Assembly: GCA_948473115.1 (NCBI GenBank)
Contig: CAOKWI010000017.1
Span: 1 to 64,000, forward strand
DNA length: 64,000 bases
From: an uncultured Lachnospiraceae bacterium
GTDB lineage: Bacteria > Bacillota > Clostridia > Lachnospirales > Lachnospiraceae
Reading direction: 5' to 3'
Below the pieces are notes generated by a model. The model did no database searches. It worked only from the letters and a program-made list of their open reading frames with translations, and was not told where the DNA came from. Numbering within the stretch: the first letter of the stretch is position 1; every line of letters begins with the position of its first letter. The translations under genes were made by a program, and so were the position numbers. Below, piece after piece: positions 43,143 through 50,801 of the stretch.

Positions 43143-45053
43143 ATGAACCGAAACAGCTATCTGAAAAGTTTATATGGCAAGGGCTTCCTGCCGCACGTCC
43201 TGTTTGGGATGTCACTGTCCTTCCTTACGGCAGCCGCCCAATACGCGGTAACGCAGCACTTGGGCGTGATGATCGATGCAGCGGGAAAACGCCCGGAAGG
43301 AATCCTCTCCCACTTTTCCCTGATGGCGGCGTTGCTGGCCTGTTACCTTGCGGGGAATGCCGCATTCATCCTTTTCACAGGGAGAACGGCAGCCTCCTTT
43401 TCCTGCCGCCTGCAGTCCGGAATCGGTGACAAAGTATGCTCCGCCCGATATCAGGCGATTGAACAGACAGAAGACGGGGAAGTGCTCGCCATTGCCGACA
43501 AGGACGTTGAAAGCCTGAAAAGCTGGCTTCTGCTGTTATGGCGTACCGGGGCGCTGCCGGTGAACCTCCTGCTGATCCCCGTTAACCTGTTCCGCTGGTG
43601 CGACTGGAAATTCACCCTGGCCGTCTTAAGCCTGATCCCCCTGAACGCTGTGATCAGCGTGCTGATCGCCAGAAAGCTTCCAAAATACCACCATAACGAG
43701 AAGAATGCGTATGCGGATGTCATCTCCTCCTTTACGTCGACCATCCAGTTTGAAATGATGATCAAGGCCTGTCAGCTGGAACAGATATTTCAGGAAAAAG
43801 AAAAAGAGAAACTACAGGAACATCTGAAACAGAAAAAGAAGCGCCTGACCTATGAACGATTAGCCGAAGTGTTTGACCGGTGTTTCGGGCATTTCAGCCG
43901 GATCTTCCTGCTGCTTGCAGGCGCTTACCTGATCTTAAAGGGGGACATGACCCTGGGAGGGCTGACCAGCATCATCCTGCTTGCGGGGCTTGTGGGGGAA
44001 GGGCTGAAAACCATCGGCAGCATCCCTGCAAACCTACAGAATGCAAGGGTCGGCGCAGACCGCCTGCAAAAGCTTCTGGCAATGGAGGACGAGGATGAAA
44101 CGGAAATCCCGTCAGAGGGAAAAAGCACTGCCCAAAAACATGTGCAAAAGAGAAACGCATCCATCTGGAATAATATTTCCGCAACAGCACGGTCAAAAAA
44201 AGCTGCGACAATCCAGCAAAAGGATTCTGAAAGAGCACTGGCTGAAAACGCCGCATCCATGCAGCCGCAGGAGAACAGACGGACAGACAGCCAGATTCTT
44301 TCCTGTGCGAACCAGCCACCGGAAGAAATTCCCGTCTACAGGGTACAGGGGCTTTCCTTTTCCTATGGAACTTCCCCCGTCCTGCAAAACCTTTCCTTCC
44401 AAATCCACGAGAGAGAAAAGGTCGCCATCGTGGGAGCCAGCGGCGGAGGGAAAACAACGCTGTTCAAGCTTCTCAGCGGTCTCTATCTGCCGAAAGAAAA
44501 CCGCATTTTTTTCCGAGGACAGGATCTGGCAGGAATACCGCTAACACAGCTGCGGGAGAACCTCACGGTTGTCCCCCAGGAAGATTTCCTTCTTCAGGCA
44601 TCCATAAGGGACAATGTGACCATCGCAAAACAGGAGGCAGACCATAGGGCAATCACGGAAGCCTGCCGGAAAGCCCGGATAGATGCCTTCATCCGCTCCC
44701 GGGAAAACGGATATGACACGGAGGCTGGCTCCACGGTCCAGTCTGTCTCCAACGGGCAGATGCAGCGGCTGGGCCTTGCCAGGGCCTTCCTGAAGGATTC
44801 GGCAGTCTTCCTGTTGGATGAGCCCACATCCGCACTGGACGCGGATACCGCAGGCCTGATCTGGGATACCCTGTTCACAGACTGTCTGGATAAAACAATA
44901 CTGGTCATTCTGCATGACATGAAAGAGATCACCCGTTTCGACAGGATCCTTGTATTAAACCAGGGAGAAATGGCAGGGTTTGGAACCCATGAAGAACTTC
45001 TGCGCGGCTGCGGGGTGTACCGGCAGCTTTACCGGAACAAAAACAAGGACTGA
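43143..45053 (+). CDS. ABC exporter half-transporter (permease-ATPase fusion), subunit 1
   Basis: 636 aa: six-helix membrane domain (about 15-310), then an ATPase domain (about 400-630). Walker A is GASGGGKTT, Walker B VFLLDEPTSALD and the H-loop is present (ILHDMKE). The signature reads VSNGQMQRLG instead of LSGGQ, a degenerate site. About 80 polar residues link the two domains (about 320-400). Paired with the next gene to make a heterodimeric exporter of unknown substrate. AGGAGG start site and TetR-type operator upstream. Confidence 0.92.
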   Translation: MNRNSYLKSLYGKGFLPHVLFGMSLSFLTAAAQYAVTQHLGVMIDAAGKRPEGILSHFSLMAALLACYLAGNAAFILFTGRTAASFSCRLQSGIGDKVCSARYQAIEQTEDGEVLAIADKDVESLKSWLLLLWRTGALPVNLLLIPVNLFRWCDWKFTLAVLSLIPLNAVISVLIARKLPKYHHNEKNAYADVISSFTSTIQFEMMIKACQLEQIFQEKEKEKLQEHLKQKKKRLTYERLAEVFDRCFGHFSRIFLLLAGAYLILKGDMTLGGLTSIILLAGLVGEGLKTIGSIPANLQNARVGADRLQKLLAMEDEDETEIPSEGKSTAQKHVQKRNASIWNNISATARSKKAATIQQKDSERALAENAASMQPQENRRTDSQILSCANQPPEEIPVYRVQGLSFSYGTSPVLQNLSFQIHEREKVAIVGASGGGKTTLFKLLSGLYLPKENRIFFRGQDLAGIPLTQLRENLTVVPQEDFLLQASIRDNVTIAKQEADHRAITEACRKARIDAFIRSRENGYDTEAGSTVQSVSNGQMQRLGLARAFLKDSAVFLLDEPTSALDADTAGLIWDTLFTDCLDKTILVILHDMKEITRFDRILVLNQGEMAGFGTHEELLRGCGVYRQLYRNKNKD

Positions 45054-45212
45054 ACGGAAATGCTCTGCCCGATCAGGGTCAGGACGGACGGATGCGGAAC
45101 TGGATTTTCAAACAGCATCCGGCCTCTCTGACCCCAGAGCATTTCCGGGCGCTTTCTGAACGGAAATGCTCTGCCTGATCAGGGGCAGAGTGGGCGGATG
45201 CAAAACTGGAAT
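45051..45212. repeat. Direct and inverted repeats between the two exporter genes
   Basis: About 50 bp starting CTGAACGGAAATGCTCTGCC occurs twice (45051 and 45157). Between them CAGAGCATTTCCG forms a hairpin with the first copy's CGGAAATGCTCTG. The structure may weaken read-through or stabilise the mRNA between the two subunit genes. Confidence 0.75.
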
Positions 45213-45233
45213 AAGAAAGGAGTACCGATCCCG

Positions 45234-47054
45234 ATGCACACATTGAAAACCATGCTGAAATATGCTTTCAGGAACCGCTGGCTCTGGCTGGCCGGGATTT
45301 TCATGCCGGCAGTTTTCAGCGCGGCAACCAATATTTACCTTGCGAATACATTGCAGGATTATGTGGAACTGGTATCCGGGGATCATGTTGCTGCCCACAA
45401 TGTCGTCGTCACACTGCTGATGGCGTTGGCAGTGTTACTGCTTTTCTCCTGCCTGGATGACCTGGGACTGCTGGCGCGTTCCCTGCTTCCGGCCATAGTG
45501 GAATCAAGGCTGAGAGCAGACTGCTGTAGAAAACTGATCCGCACACCCCTAAAGAACCTGCGGAAATTCCGCACAGGGGAACTCCTCACCCGGTATACCA
45601 CAGATGTGGAGCTTTGTGCCAGGATTGCCGTCAATGATATCTCCGGCGTGGTCTATCCCCTGATCGCGGGCACGGGGTATGCGTTGGCAGTCTTTTTCTC
45701 CGGCACAGGTCTTGGCCTGATCATGCTCGGCCTGGACGTATCCGTCATCCTGTTGAATTTCATTTTCGTGCCAAAGCTGAAATCCGCGCAGAAAAATATC
45801 CTGCAGGCAAAGGAAGCTTATACATCCGAGTGCGTAGGCGCCTTGCATGGGAAAATGACCATACGCCAGTATTCCGCCGGGGAGACCATGAGTCGCAGGA
45901 TCAGGGAGGCAGCAGACCGGATCCGTGAAAAGGAATATAGGGCGGTATCCTTAAGGGCACTGAAAGCACTGACATCGGATGCCCTGGCCGAAAGCTGTAT
46001 TTACCTGCTGACGCCGCTTGCATGTATCCTTGCCGCTTATAGCTATATGGATCTGTCCACTGTCCTGTTCCTGGATCAGCTATGCAGATGCTTTATTGTA
46101 TCTACCCAGAATTTCGCTACTGCATTTGTAAATTACAAGGAACATAAGCTGTCCTTTGAACGGATCAGTGAAGTACTGCTCCTCCCAAAAGAATCCGAGG
46201 AGCGGGAAACCGGCATACCGGAGGTGTCCGGAGAACAGGTAACCGGCACACCTCATACGTCCAGAGGACAGGAATCCGGCACACCTCATACGCCCAGAGG
46301 ACAGGAATCCGGTACACCGGACGCGTCCAGAGGACAGGAATCCGGTACACTGGACGCGCCCAGAGGACAGGAATCCGGAACATTACATGCGCCCAGAGGA
46401 CAGGAATCCGGTACACCGGACGCGTCCCCGAGAGATGGCAGCGTCACATTTGACCATGTCAGCGTCTCCTATGAGGGACGCCAGGTCTTAAATGGAATAT
46501 CCTTCCACATATCCCCCGGAGAATGCGCATGCATCCGCGGCGGCAGCGGCAGCGGGAAATCCACCCTGGCAAAGGCGCTGATGCAGATGGTTGATTATCA
46601 GGGGGAAATCTCCATTGGCGGGAAAAACTGTAAGGAGCTTCCCCTCGACGCGCTGCGGAAGCAGATTGCCTTTTCCCCTGAGCACAGCGATCTCTTCTGT
46701 ACCTCTGTGTATGAAAACATACTGTTCGGAAACCCTACCGCGCAAAAAGAAGCGGTGTACCGCGCGGCAGAAAGAGCGGCAGTCATGGCCACGGAAGCAT
46801 TTCTTGGGCGTGAGGCCGGAAAATGTGGGGAACTATTATCAGGAGGCCAGAGACAGCGGGTTTCCATCGCCCGGGCATTACTCAGGAACGCCCCCATTAT
46901 CATTTTGGACGAACCCACTGCGGCTCTGGACACGCAGTCGGAAACAAAAATATTGCAGACAATCTCTGACCTGAAGCAGGAAGGCAAATGTATTCTGCTG
47001 ATTACTCATAAGGAGTCCACCATGGGCGTCGCAGACAGGATTCTGGAATTATAA
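45234..47054 (+). CDS. ABC exporter half-transporter, subunit 2, with repeat-expanded linker
   Basis: 606 aa from the ATG at 45234 (AAGGAG 11 nt upstream). Six-helix membrane domain (1-310) and ATPase domain (about 403-606) with Walker A GGSGSGKST (436-444), intact signature LLSGGQRQR, Walker B IIILDEPTAALD and H-loop LITHKES. Residues about 326-399, the linker between the domains, are seven repeats of an 11-aa unit (GTPHTSRGQES type). The intact signature pairs with the degenerate one of subunit 1, as in asymmetric exporters. Confidence 0.92.
   Translation: MHTLKTMLKYAFRNRWLWLAGIFMPAVFSAATNIYLANTLQDYVELVSGDHVAAHNVVVTLLMALAVLLLFSCLDDLGLLARSLLPAIVESRLRADCCRKLIRTPLKNLRKFRTGELLTRYTTDVELCARIAVNDISGVVYPLIAGTGYALAVFFSGTGLGLIMLGLDVSVILLNFIFVPKLKSAQKNILQAKEAYTSECVGALHGKMTIRQYSAGETMSRRIREAADRIREKEYRAVSLRALKALTSDALAESCIYLLTPLACILAAYSYMDLSTVLFLDQLCRCFIVSTQNFATAFVNYKEHKLSFERISEVLLLPKESEERETGIPEVSGEQVTGTPHTSRGQESGTPHTPRGQESGTPDASRGQESGTLDAPRGQESGTLHAPRGQESGTPDASPRDGSVTFDHVSVSYEGRQVLNGISFHISPGECACIRGGSGSGKSTLAKALMQMVDYQGEISIGGKNCKELPLDALRKQIAFSPEHSDLFCTSVYENILFGNPTAQKEAVYRAAERAAVMATEAFLGREAGKCGELLSGGQRQRVSIARALLRNAPIIILDEPTAALDTQSETKILQTISDLKQEGKCILLITHKESTMGVADRILEL
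46209..46430. repeat. 33-bp tandem repeat in the ABC subunit linker
   Basis: About six and a half 33-bp units encode GTPHTSRGQES-like 11-mers between the membrane and ATPase domains. Frame kept. Confidence 0.97.
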
Positions 47055-47237
47055 ATGGATTTTGTCCAGTTCCTCCGCCAGGCGCCTTTTCGCCTCCTCC
47101 TCGGTTTCACCTTCATGGGTAAGGAATTTGCCCATAAACCCGTCCTCGACTTTCTGATATGCTCCCACGACGCTGTCTTCCACTTTCCTGTAACCGCCGA
47201 CAACGGCATTTTCAATTTTCTTATAGGCATTCACCAC
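47049..47237 (-). CDS. Small conserved helical protein
   Basis: 62 aa with internal repetition: YKKIENAVVGG, YRKVEDSVVGA and YQKVEDGFMGK follow in 11-residue steps, then an acidic-basic helix (EEEAKRRLAEELDK). Proteins with this heptad-like pattern are common and unnamed in Lachnospiraceae. The start is a GTG; the frame continues five codons further up without ATG, so the true start may have been lost. Converges with the ABC exporter gene, overlapping by 6 bp. Confidence 0.6.
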   Translation of the reverse strand: MVNAYKKIENAVVGGYRKVEDSVVGAYQKVEDGFMGKFLTHEGETEEEAKRRLAEELDKIHL

Positions 47238-47289
47238 GCCTTTTTCAATGGCCTACTATATTCAAATTTTTTCCAGAAGGCATGTCTCT

Positions 47290-47370
47290 CTATTGCAGCC
47301 CCATGCACATACCAAGGGCAAAGAGAATCTCACCGATAGTACTCATGACAAGAGTTACAAAGTTTTTCTT
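47290..47370 (-). pseudogene. Remnant of a small membrane-protein gene
   Basis: The minus strand reads KKNFVTLVMSTIGEILFALG then MCMGLQ and a stop, with no usable start. It looks like the first transmembrane helix of a small unknown membrane protein, broken at both ends. The rest of 47238-47512 shows no other gene. Confidence 0.45.
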
Positions 47371-47442
47371 TTATCAAGAAAATTTATGACTATGATATTT
47401 GGCTAAAGTTAAAAGAACTATAAAATTCCCAAAATTACCGAA

Positions 47443-47487
47443 AGCAATGTCAAAAACCGCATAAAATATCAGGATTTTGACATTGCT
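47443..47487. terminator. Inverted repeat with 13-bp arms
   Basis: AGCAATGTCAAAA and TTTTGACATTGCT pair perfectly around a 19-nt loop, 26 bp from the end of the 47513 gene. Could terminate that gene or be part of a small repeat. Confidence 0.5.
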
Positions 47488-47512
47488 CCTACCGCTATAG
47501 ATTGGGATTTTA

Positions 47513-47803
47513 TTATTTCATGACAGTTAAAACAGAATAAAACTTTTGATTTTTGCTACGTGGCTTATCAGGTATTGTCATTGCTATTTTACCTTCATCC
47601 AGTAATGGATTCAGGTAATTGCTTCTGAATGTGGTTCTGTGTTTTATGCCAAGAAACTTCATCATCTCATCTCTGTCTCTCGGCTCTTTGCAATATTCAA
47701 GCAGTGCATTGATCCTTTCTTCCTTTTGAGCGGTCTTTTGAGCGGTACCGCTCATTTTTTGAGTACCATATCGATAAAACACAACCAACACTTTTGATTT
47801 CAT
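47513..47803 (-). CDS. Winged-helix C-terminal fragment
   Basis: 96 aa. RINALLEYCKEPRDRDEMMK, then FLGIKHRTTFRSNYLNPLLD and GKIAMTIPDKPRSKNQKFY, closely resemble the C-terminal winged-helix end of ATP-binding (AlbA_2/divergent AAA) or Fic-type proteins. The upstream body of such a protein is absent, so this is most likely a surviving 3' fragment. Lies 2 bp from the deacetylase stop. Confidence 0.55.
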   Translation of the reverse strand: MKSKVLVVFYRYGTQKMSGTAQKTAQKEERINALLEYCKEPRDRDEMMKFLGIKHRTTFRSNYLNPLLDEGKIAMTIPDKPRSKNQKFYSVLTVMK

Positions 47804-47805
47804 TC

Positions 47806-48531
47806 TCAGTCAAACAAGATCTCCTCCACCGTCACAAAGGTGTACCCCTCCTCCAGCAGCTTATCGATGGCCTTGAGCGCCGCCGTCACGGAGGTATCGT
47901 AGTAGTCGTGCATCAGGATAATGTCATTCTCCCCCGCCTTGTTCACGATCTTATCCACAATGCATGACACATTTCCGGAGCACCAGTCCAGGGGATCCAC
48001 ATTCCAGAGCACCGGAAACATGTTCAGTTCTTTTTCAAAGGATTTGTCCCAGCTTCCGTAGGGCGGCCGCACATACTGTACCTCCTCCCCGGTGATCTCC
48101 TCCAATATCTCATTGGTTTTGATCAGTTCTTCCTTGAAGACCTCCCTGTTTGACCTTGTGAGCTGGATATGGCTGTATGTATGGTTGCCGATGAGATGCC
48201 CGTCCTCCTGCATCCGCCTGATAATATCTGGGTGCAGCTCCGCGTGCTCCCCCGTGACAAAAAAAGTCGCCACCACGCCCCGTTCCTTCAGCCCGTCCAG
48301 CAGCTGTTCTGTATAGTGGGGATGGGGACCGTCATCAAAGGTTATGGCTATTTTACGCACATCCTCCTCTTGTGTCCCTCTGCCCTCCTCCAGTTCCCTC
48401 CCCCTGACGCTGCCGGCAGCTGCCTGCGCGGCCTCCTCGGCCGGCATCTGTCCCCTGCTCTCCCGCAAACCCAAAAACAGCAATCCTGCCATCAAATTTA
48501 ACACCAGGATTGCCGTCACATACTTTTTCAT
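47806..48531 (-). CDS. Polysaccharide deacetylase (NodB domain)
   Basis: 241 aa. One N-terminal membrane anchor or signal (residues 4-22), a charged linker, then the NodB domain with its motifs: TFDDGPH (64-70), H117-TYS-H121 for metal binding, RPPYGS, and a late LMHDYY. Enzymes of this type remove N-acetyl groups from cell-wall glycans (GlcNAc of peptidoglycan) outside the membrane. GGGAG ribosome site. Confidence 0.95.
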   Translation of the reverse strand: MKKYVTAILVLNLMAGLLFLGLRESRGQMPAEEAAQAAAGSVRGRELEEGRGTQEEDVRKIAITFDDGPHPHYTEQLLDGLKERGVVATFFVTGEHAELHPDIIRRMQEDGHLIGNHTYSHIQLTRSNREVFKEELIKTNEILEEITGEEVQYVRPPYGSWDKSFEKELNMFPVLWNVDPLDWCSGNVSCIVDKIVNKAGENDIILMHDYYDTSVTAALKAIDKLLEEGYTFVTVEEILFD

Positions 48532-48664
48532 AGATGACTCCCGATTTCCATGCAGTCTTCATAGAATTATATGAAATCACCCCCGGACATATTCAGTTTC
48601 CAGGCTGTTTTTCCCTGCAGGCAGTTCCATATACAGGCAGACCGCCTGACAGGATCCATTCAAC

Positions 48665-48786
48665 CTGACATGCCAGGATTTTCCCGCATGCCGCCTGTCA
48701 ATAGGATTCCCGTATGCTGCCTGTCAACGGCATTCCTGTATGCCTCACGTCAATGGGATTCCCATACGCCGCCTGTCAATGGGCAA
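48665..48786. repeat. 26-bp tandem repeat spanning the stop of the LRR lipoprotein gene
   Basis: Units begin at 48665 (diverged), 48691, 48717, 48743 and 48769, each about CCGCCTGTCAATGGGATTCC. The stop codon of the lipoprotein gene (48776-48778) lies inside the last unit, and the array runs downstream of the gene. Confidence 0.93.
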
Positions 48787-50761
48787 ACCGGCCTGAAAAT
48801 TCCATGATCAGCCCTGTCAGGCAGGTGTCCTCATAAACGCTGCCCGGATATACTTCCGCAATCTCAAAGCGCGTCTCCAGCGTCCCACCGTTCAGCACCT
48901 TGATATCGTCCTCCGGCAGTGCAAAGTACTGAGGAAGAATCGTATCCTCCAGTTCCAGGCGGGCATACGGCTTATCCTCCACGTACATGAGCAGCGTCTT
49001 GATCCGTCCGTTCTCCTCCCATGTTTTCATGTCTTTGGCATATCCGTTCACAATGCAGATTTCCGTATACCGTACGAAACCGTCTATGACCGGTTCCCTG
49101 TATTCCAGTCCCATTGCTTCCCACTTATTATTCAACAGACCGGCATAGGTCTGGCGGTAAGTGATGCTCTCTCCGATCCCATAACCTTCCACACCTTCCG
49201 CCCAGGCTGCCATACGGCTTTGCTCCAGTACATTTTCGGCGGAATATCTATCACTGTTCGAGGCAAGTTCGGAAGTAGCTTCCGCCTCCTGCTCAAAATA
49301 CATTGCGCCGCACCAGCTGGAGCAGCCCGGCCACTGCCAGTCGTCATAGCCAAAATTCGGAGCATTATCATCGTATTCCCAGGAGCACCACTGCTCCGTT
49401 TCTTCGTCCCCGTCTTCCCCATAAAAGAAATTACTCACCCTGGGCTGTAAAACCGGAATTTCTTCATAATAATGTACAATGGGTTCCCTGGATAACATAA
49501 TCTCCATATGCTCATAGCCATACTCTTCTGCATACGCTGAAACAAGGTTATTCCTGCCCTCCGGATTATCCCCATGGCACAACAGGAAGCGTCCGCCTTG
49601 TTTCGAGTCCGCAAACACATCCTTCCCAAGTGCGGTTTCCACATTCGATACAAGCGCCGTCCATAAATCCTTATTTCCTGCAAATGCCCTGTCCCCTACG
49701 GTCACAGTGGAACCGGGAAGCTGTATGCGTTCCAGACCGCAGTTTTCAAAAGCTTTTGCCTTGATCACCTCCAGGCAGGGAGGCAGATCCAGACTGCGGA
49801 TTCCCGTGTTCCGAAAGGCTTCCTCTCCGATGACTGCCAGATCAGGAGGCAGATCCAGACTGTAGATGGTCGTATTCCGAAAAGCCCCGTCGCCGATCAC
49901 CGTCACCGTACCCGGAAGCTGGAACTCCATATCTCCTGCCCCCATGTCTGCAAACGCCTCTTTACCGATTTCCCTGACAGGCATACCTCCCATTTTCTCC
50001 GGAATCTGCAGAAGTACACTTCTATAACCCTGTTCCTCCCTTTCCGCCGCATACCTTTCAAACAGTTCCCTGTTCTCTTCCGCAAAACCAATGATCACCA
50101 GATAATCTTCGCCCTGATCGCTCTTCTTCTCAAAAGAAAACATCTCCTCCGGCTGCAGATCTGCCCATCCCACATTCTCCACAGCCGCTGTTCCGGTCTG
50201 CGCACTGTTGACATCCCGATTCCCGGACACTGTGTTTCCTGTCCGGGATACTGTGCTGTTCCCGTTCTCTCCAGGATTTCCACTCTGGGGCAACGTGCTG
50301 TTCCCGTTTCCTCCGGTACTTCCGCCCTGGGGCTGCGTGCTGTTCCTGTTTCCTCCGGTATTTCCACTCCGGGGCAATGTGACGTTCCTGTTTCTTCCGA
50401 TATTTCCACTCCGGGGCAACATGCCGTTCCCGTTTTCCCCCTGCGATGCCATTTCACGGCCAGCAGTCTCATGGTGATCGTCCCGCGCCATATCCGCGTT
50501 TCCTGTCATCCCGCATCCGGCACACAGAGTCAATAACCCCGCTGCAAGCAACGGGGCATGGAATTTGAAACGCCCCAAGGGCAATGCGTCCATGGGACGC
50601 CGTGGTATTGACCCTCGCGGCATTCGCCAACTGTCCAAGCCAGCCATTGGCTGGCTTTGTGCACGGCCGTTTGGCTCATTGCTCGCGGGAATGATCCATC
50701 CCGTCAAAGCATACGCCATGCATATCTTCCTGACCATCCGCAGCCTCATCACCTGTCTCAC
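48776..50761 (-). CDS. LRR_5 (BspA-like) lipoprotein with an element-modified signal peptide
   Basis: 661 aa if started at the GTG at 50761. The lipobox LCAGC places the lipidated Cys near residue 84, far too late for a normal signal. Codons about 20-77 come from a 174-bp dispersed element; without it the start reads VRKICMAYALTLCAGC, a normal lipoprotein signal. An internal ATG within the element gives an alternative short signal (APLLAAGLLTLCAGC). Then follow a 14-aa Asn/Gly/Ser repeat block, a leucine-rich-repeat domain of the LRR_5 type (FRNTTIYSLDLPPDLAVIGE) and a C-terminal unknown domain. Cell-surface function unknown. Confidence 0.82.
   Translation of the reverse strand: MRQVMRLRMVRKICMAYALTGWIIPASNEPNGRAQSQPMAGLDSWRMPRGSIPRRPMDALPLGRFKFHAPLLAAGLLTLCAGCGMTGNADMARDDHHETAGREMASQGENGNGMLPRSGNIGRNRNVTLPRSGNTGGNRNSTQPQGGSTGGNGNSTLPQSGNPGENGNSTVSRTGNTVSGNRDVNSAQTGTAAVENVGWADLQPEEMFSFEKKSDQGEDYLVIIGFAEENRELFERYAAEREEQGYRSVLLQIPEKMGGMPVREIGKEAFADMGAGDMEFQLPGTVTVIGDGAFRNTTIYSLDLPPDLAVIGEEAFRNTGIRSLDLPPCLEVIKAKAFENCGLERIQLPGSTVTVGDRAFAGNKDLWTALVSNVETALGKDVFADSKQGGRFLLCHGDNPEGRNNLVSAYAEEYGYEHMEIMLSREPIVHYYEEIPVLQPRVSNFFYGEDGDEETEQWCSWEYDDNAPNFGYDDWQWPGCSSWCGAMYFEQEAEATSELASNSDRYSAENVLEQSRMAAWAEGVEGYGIGESITYRQTYAGLLNNKWEAMGLEYREPVIDGFVRYTEICIVNGYAKDMKTWEENGRIKTLLMYVEDKPYARLELEDTILPQYFALPEDDIKVLNGGTLETRFEIAEVYPGSVYEDTCLTGLIMEFSGRFAH
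50219..50447. repeat. 42-bp tandem repeat in the LRR lipoprotein gene
   Basis: Four to five 42-bp units encode a 14-aa Ser/Gly/Asn/Arg motif (SGNTGGNRNSTLPQ type) just after the lipidated cysteine, where it would act as a flexible surface stalk. Frame kept. Confidence 0.96.
50529..50707 (-). repeat. Hairpin-rich dispersed element, copy C, inside the lipoprotein gene
   Basis: The 174-bp insert contains both conserved blocks (GACCCTCGCGGCATTCG; TTGCTCGCGGGAAT), an AAGCCAGC/GGCTGGCTT-type hairpin, a GCGTCC/GGACGC hairpin and a CCCCGTTGC/GCAGCGGGG end hairpin. GTCAA is present on both sides (50529-50533 and 50703-50707), like a 5-bp target duplication. 174 is divisible by three and no stop arises in the frame of the host gene. 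Confidence 0.88.
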
Positions 50762-50801
50762 CTGTCTACCTTCCGATTGCTGTCATATACGAACTCATTT
50801 C

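Noticed and set aside
45234..47054. Peptidase or bacteriocin maturation function for the TetR-linked exporter
   Set aside because: Neither subunit has an N-terminal C39 peptidase domain and no leader peptide gene was found nearby.
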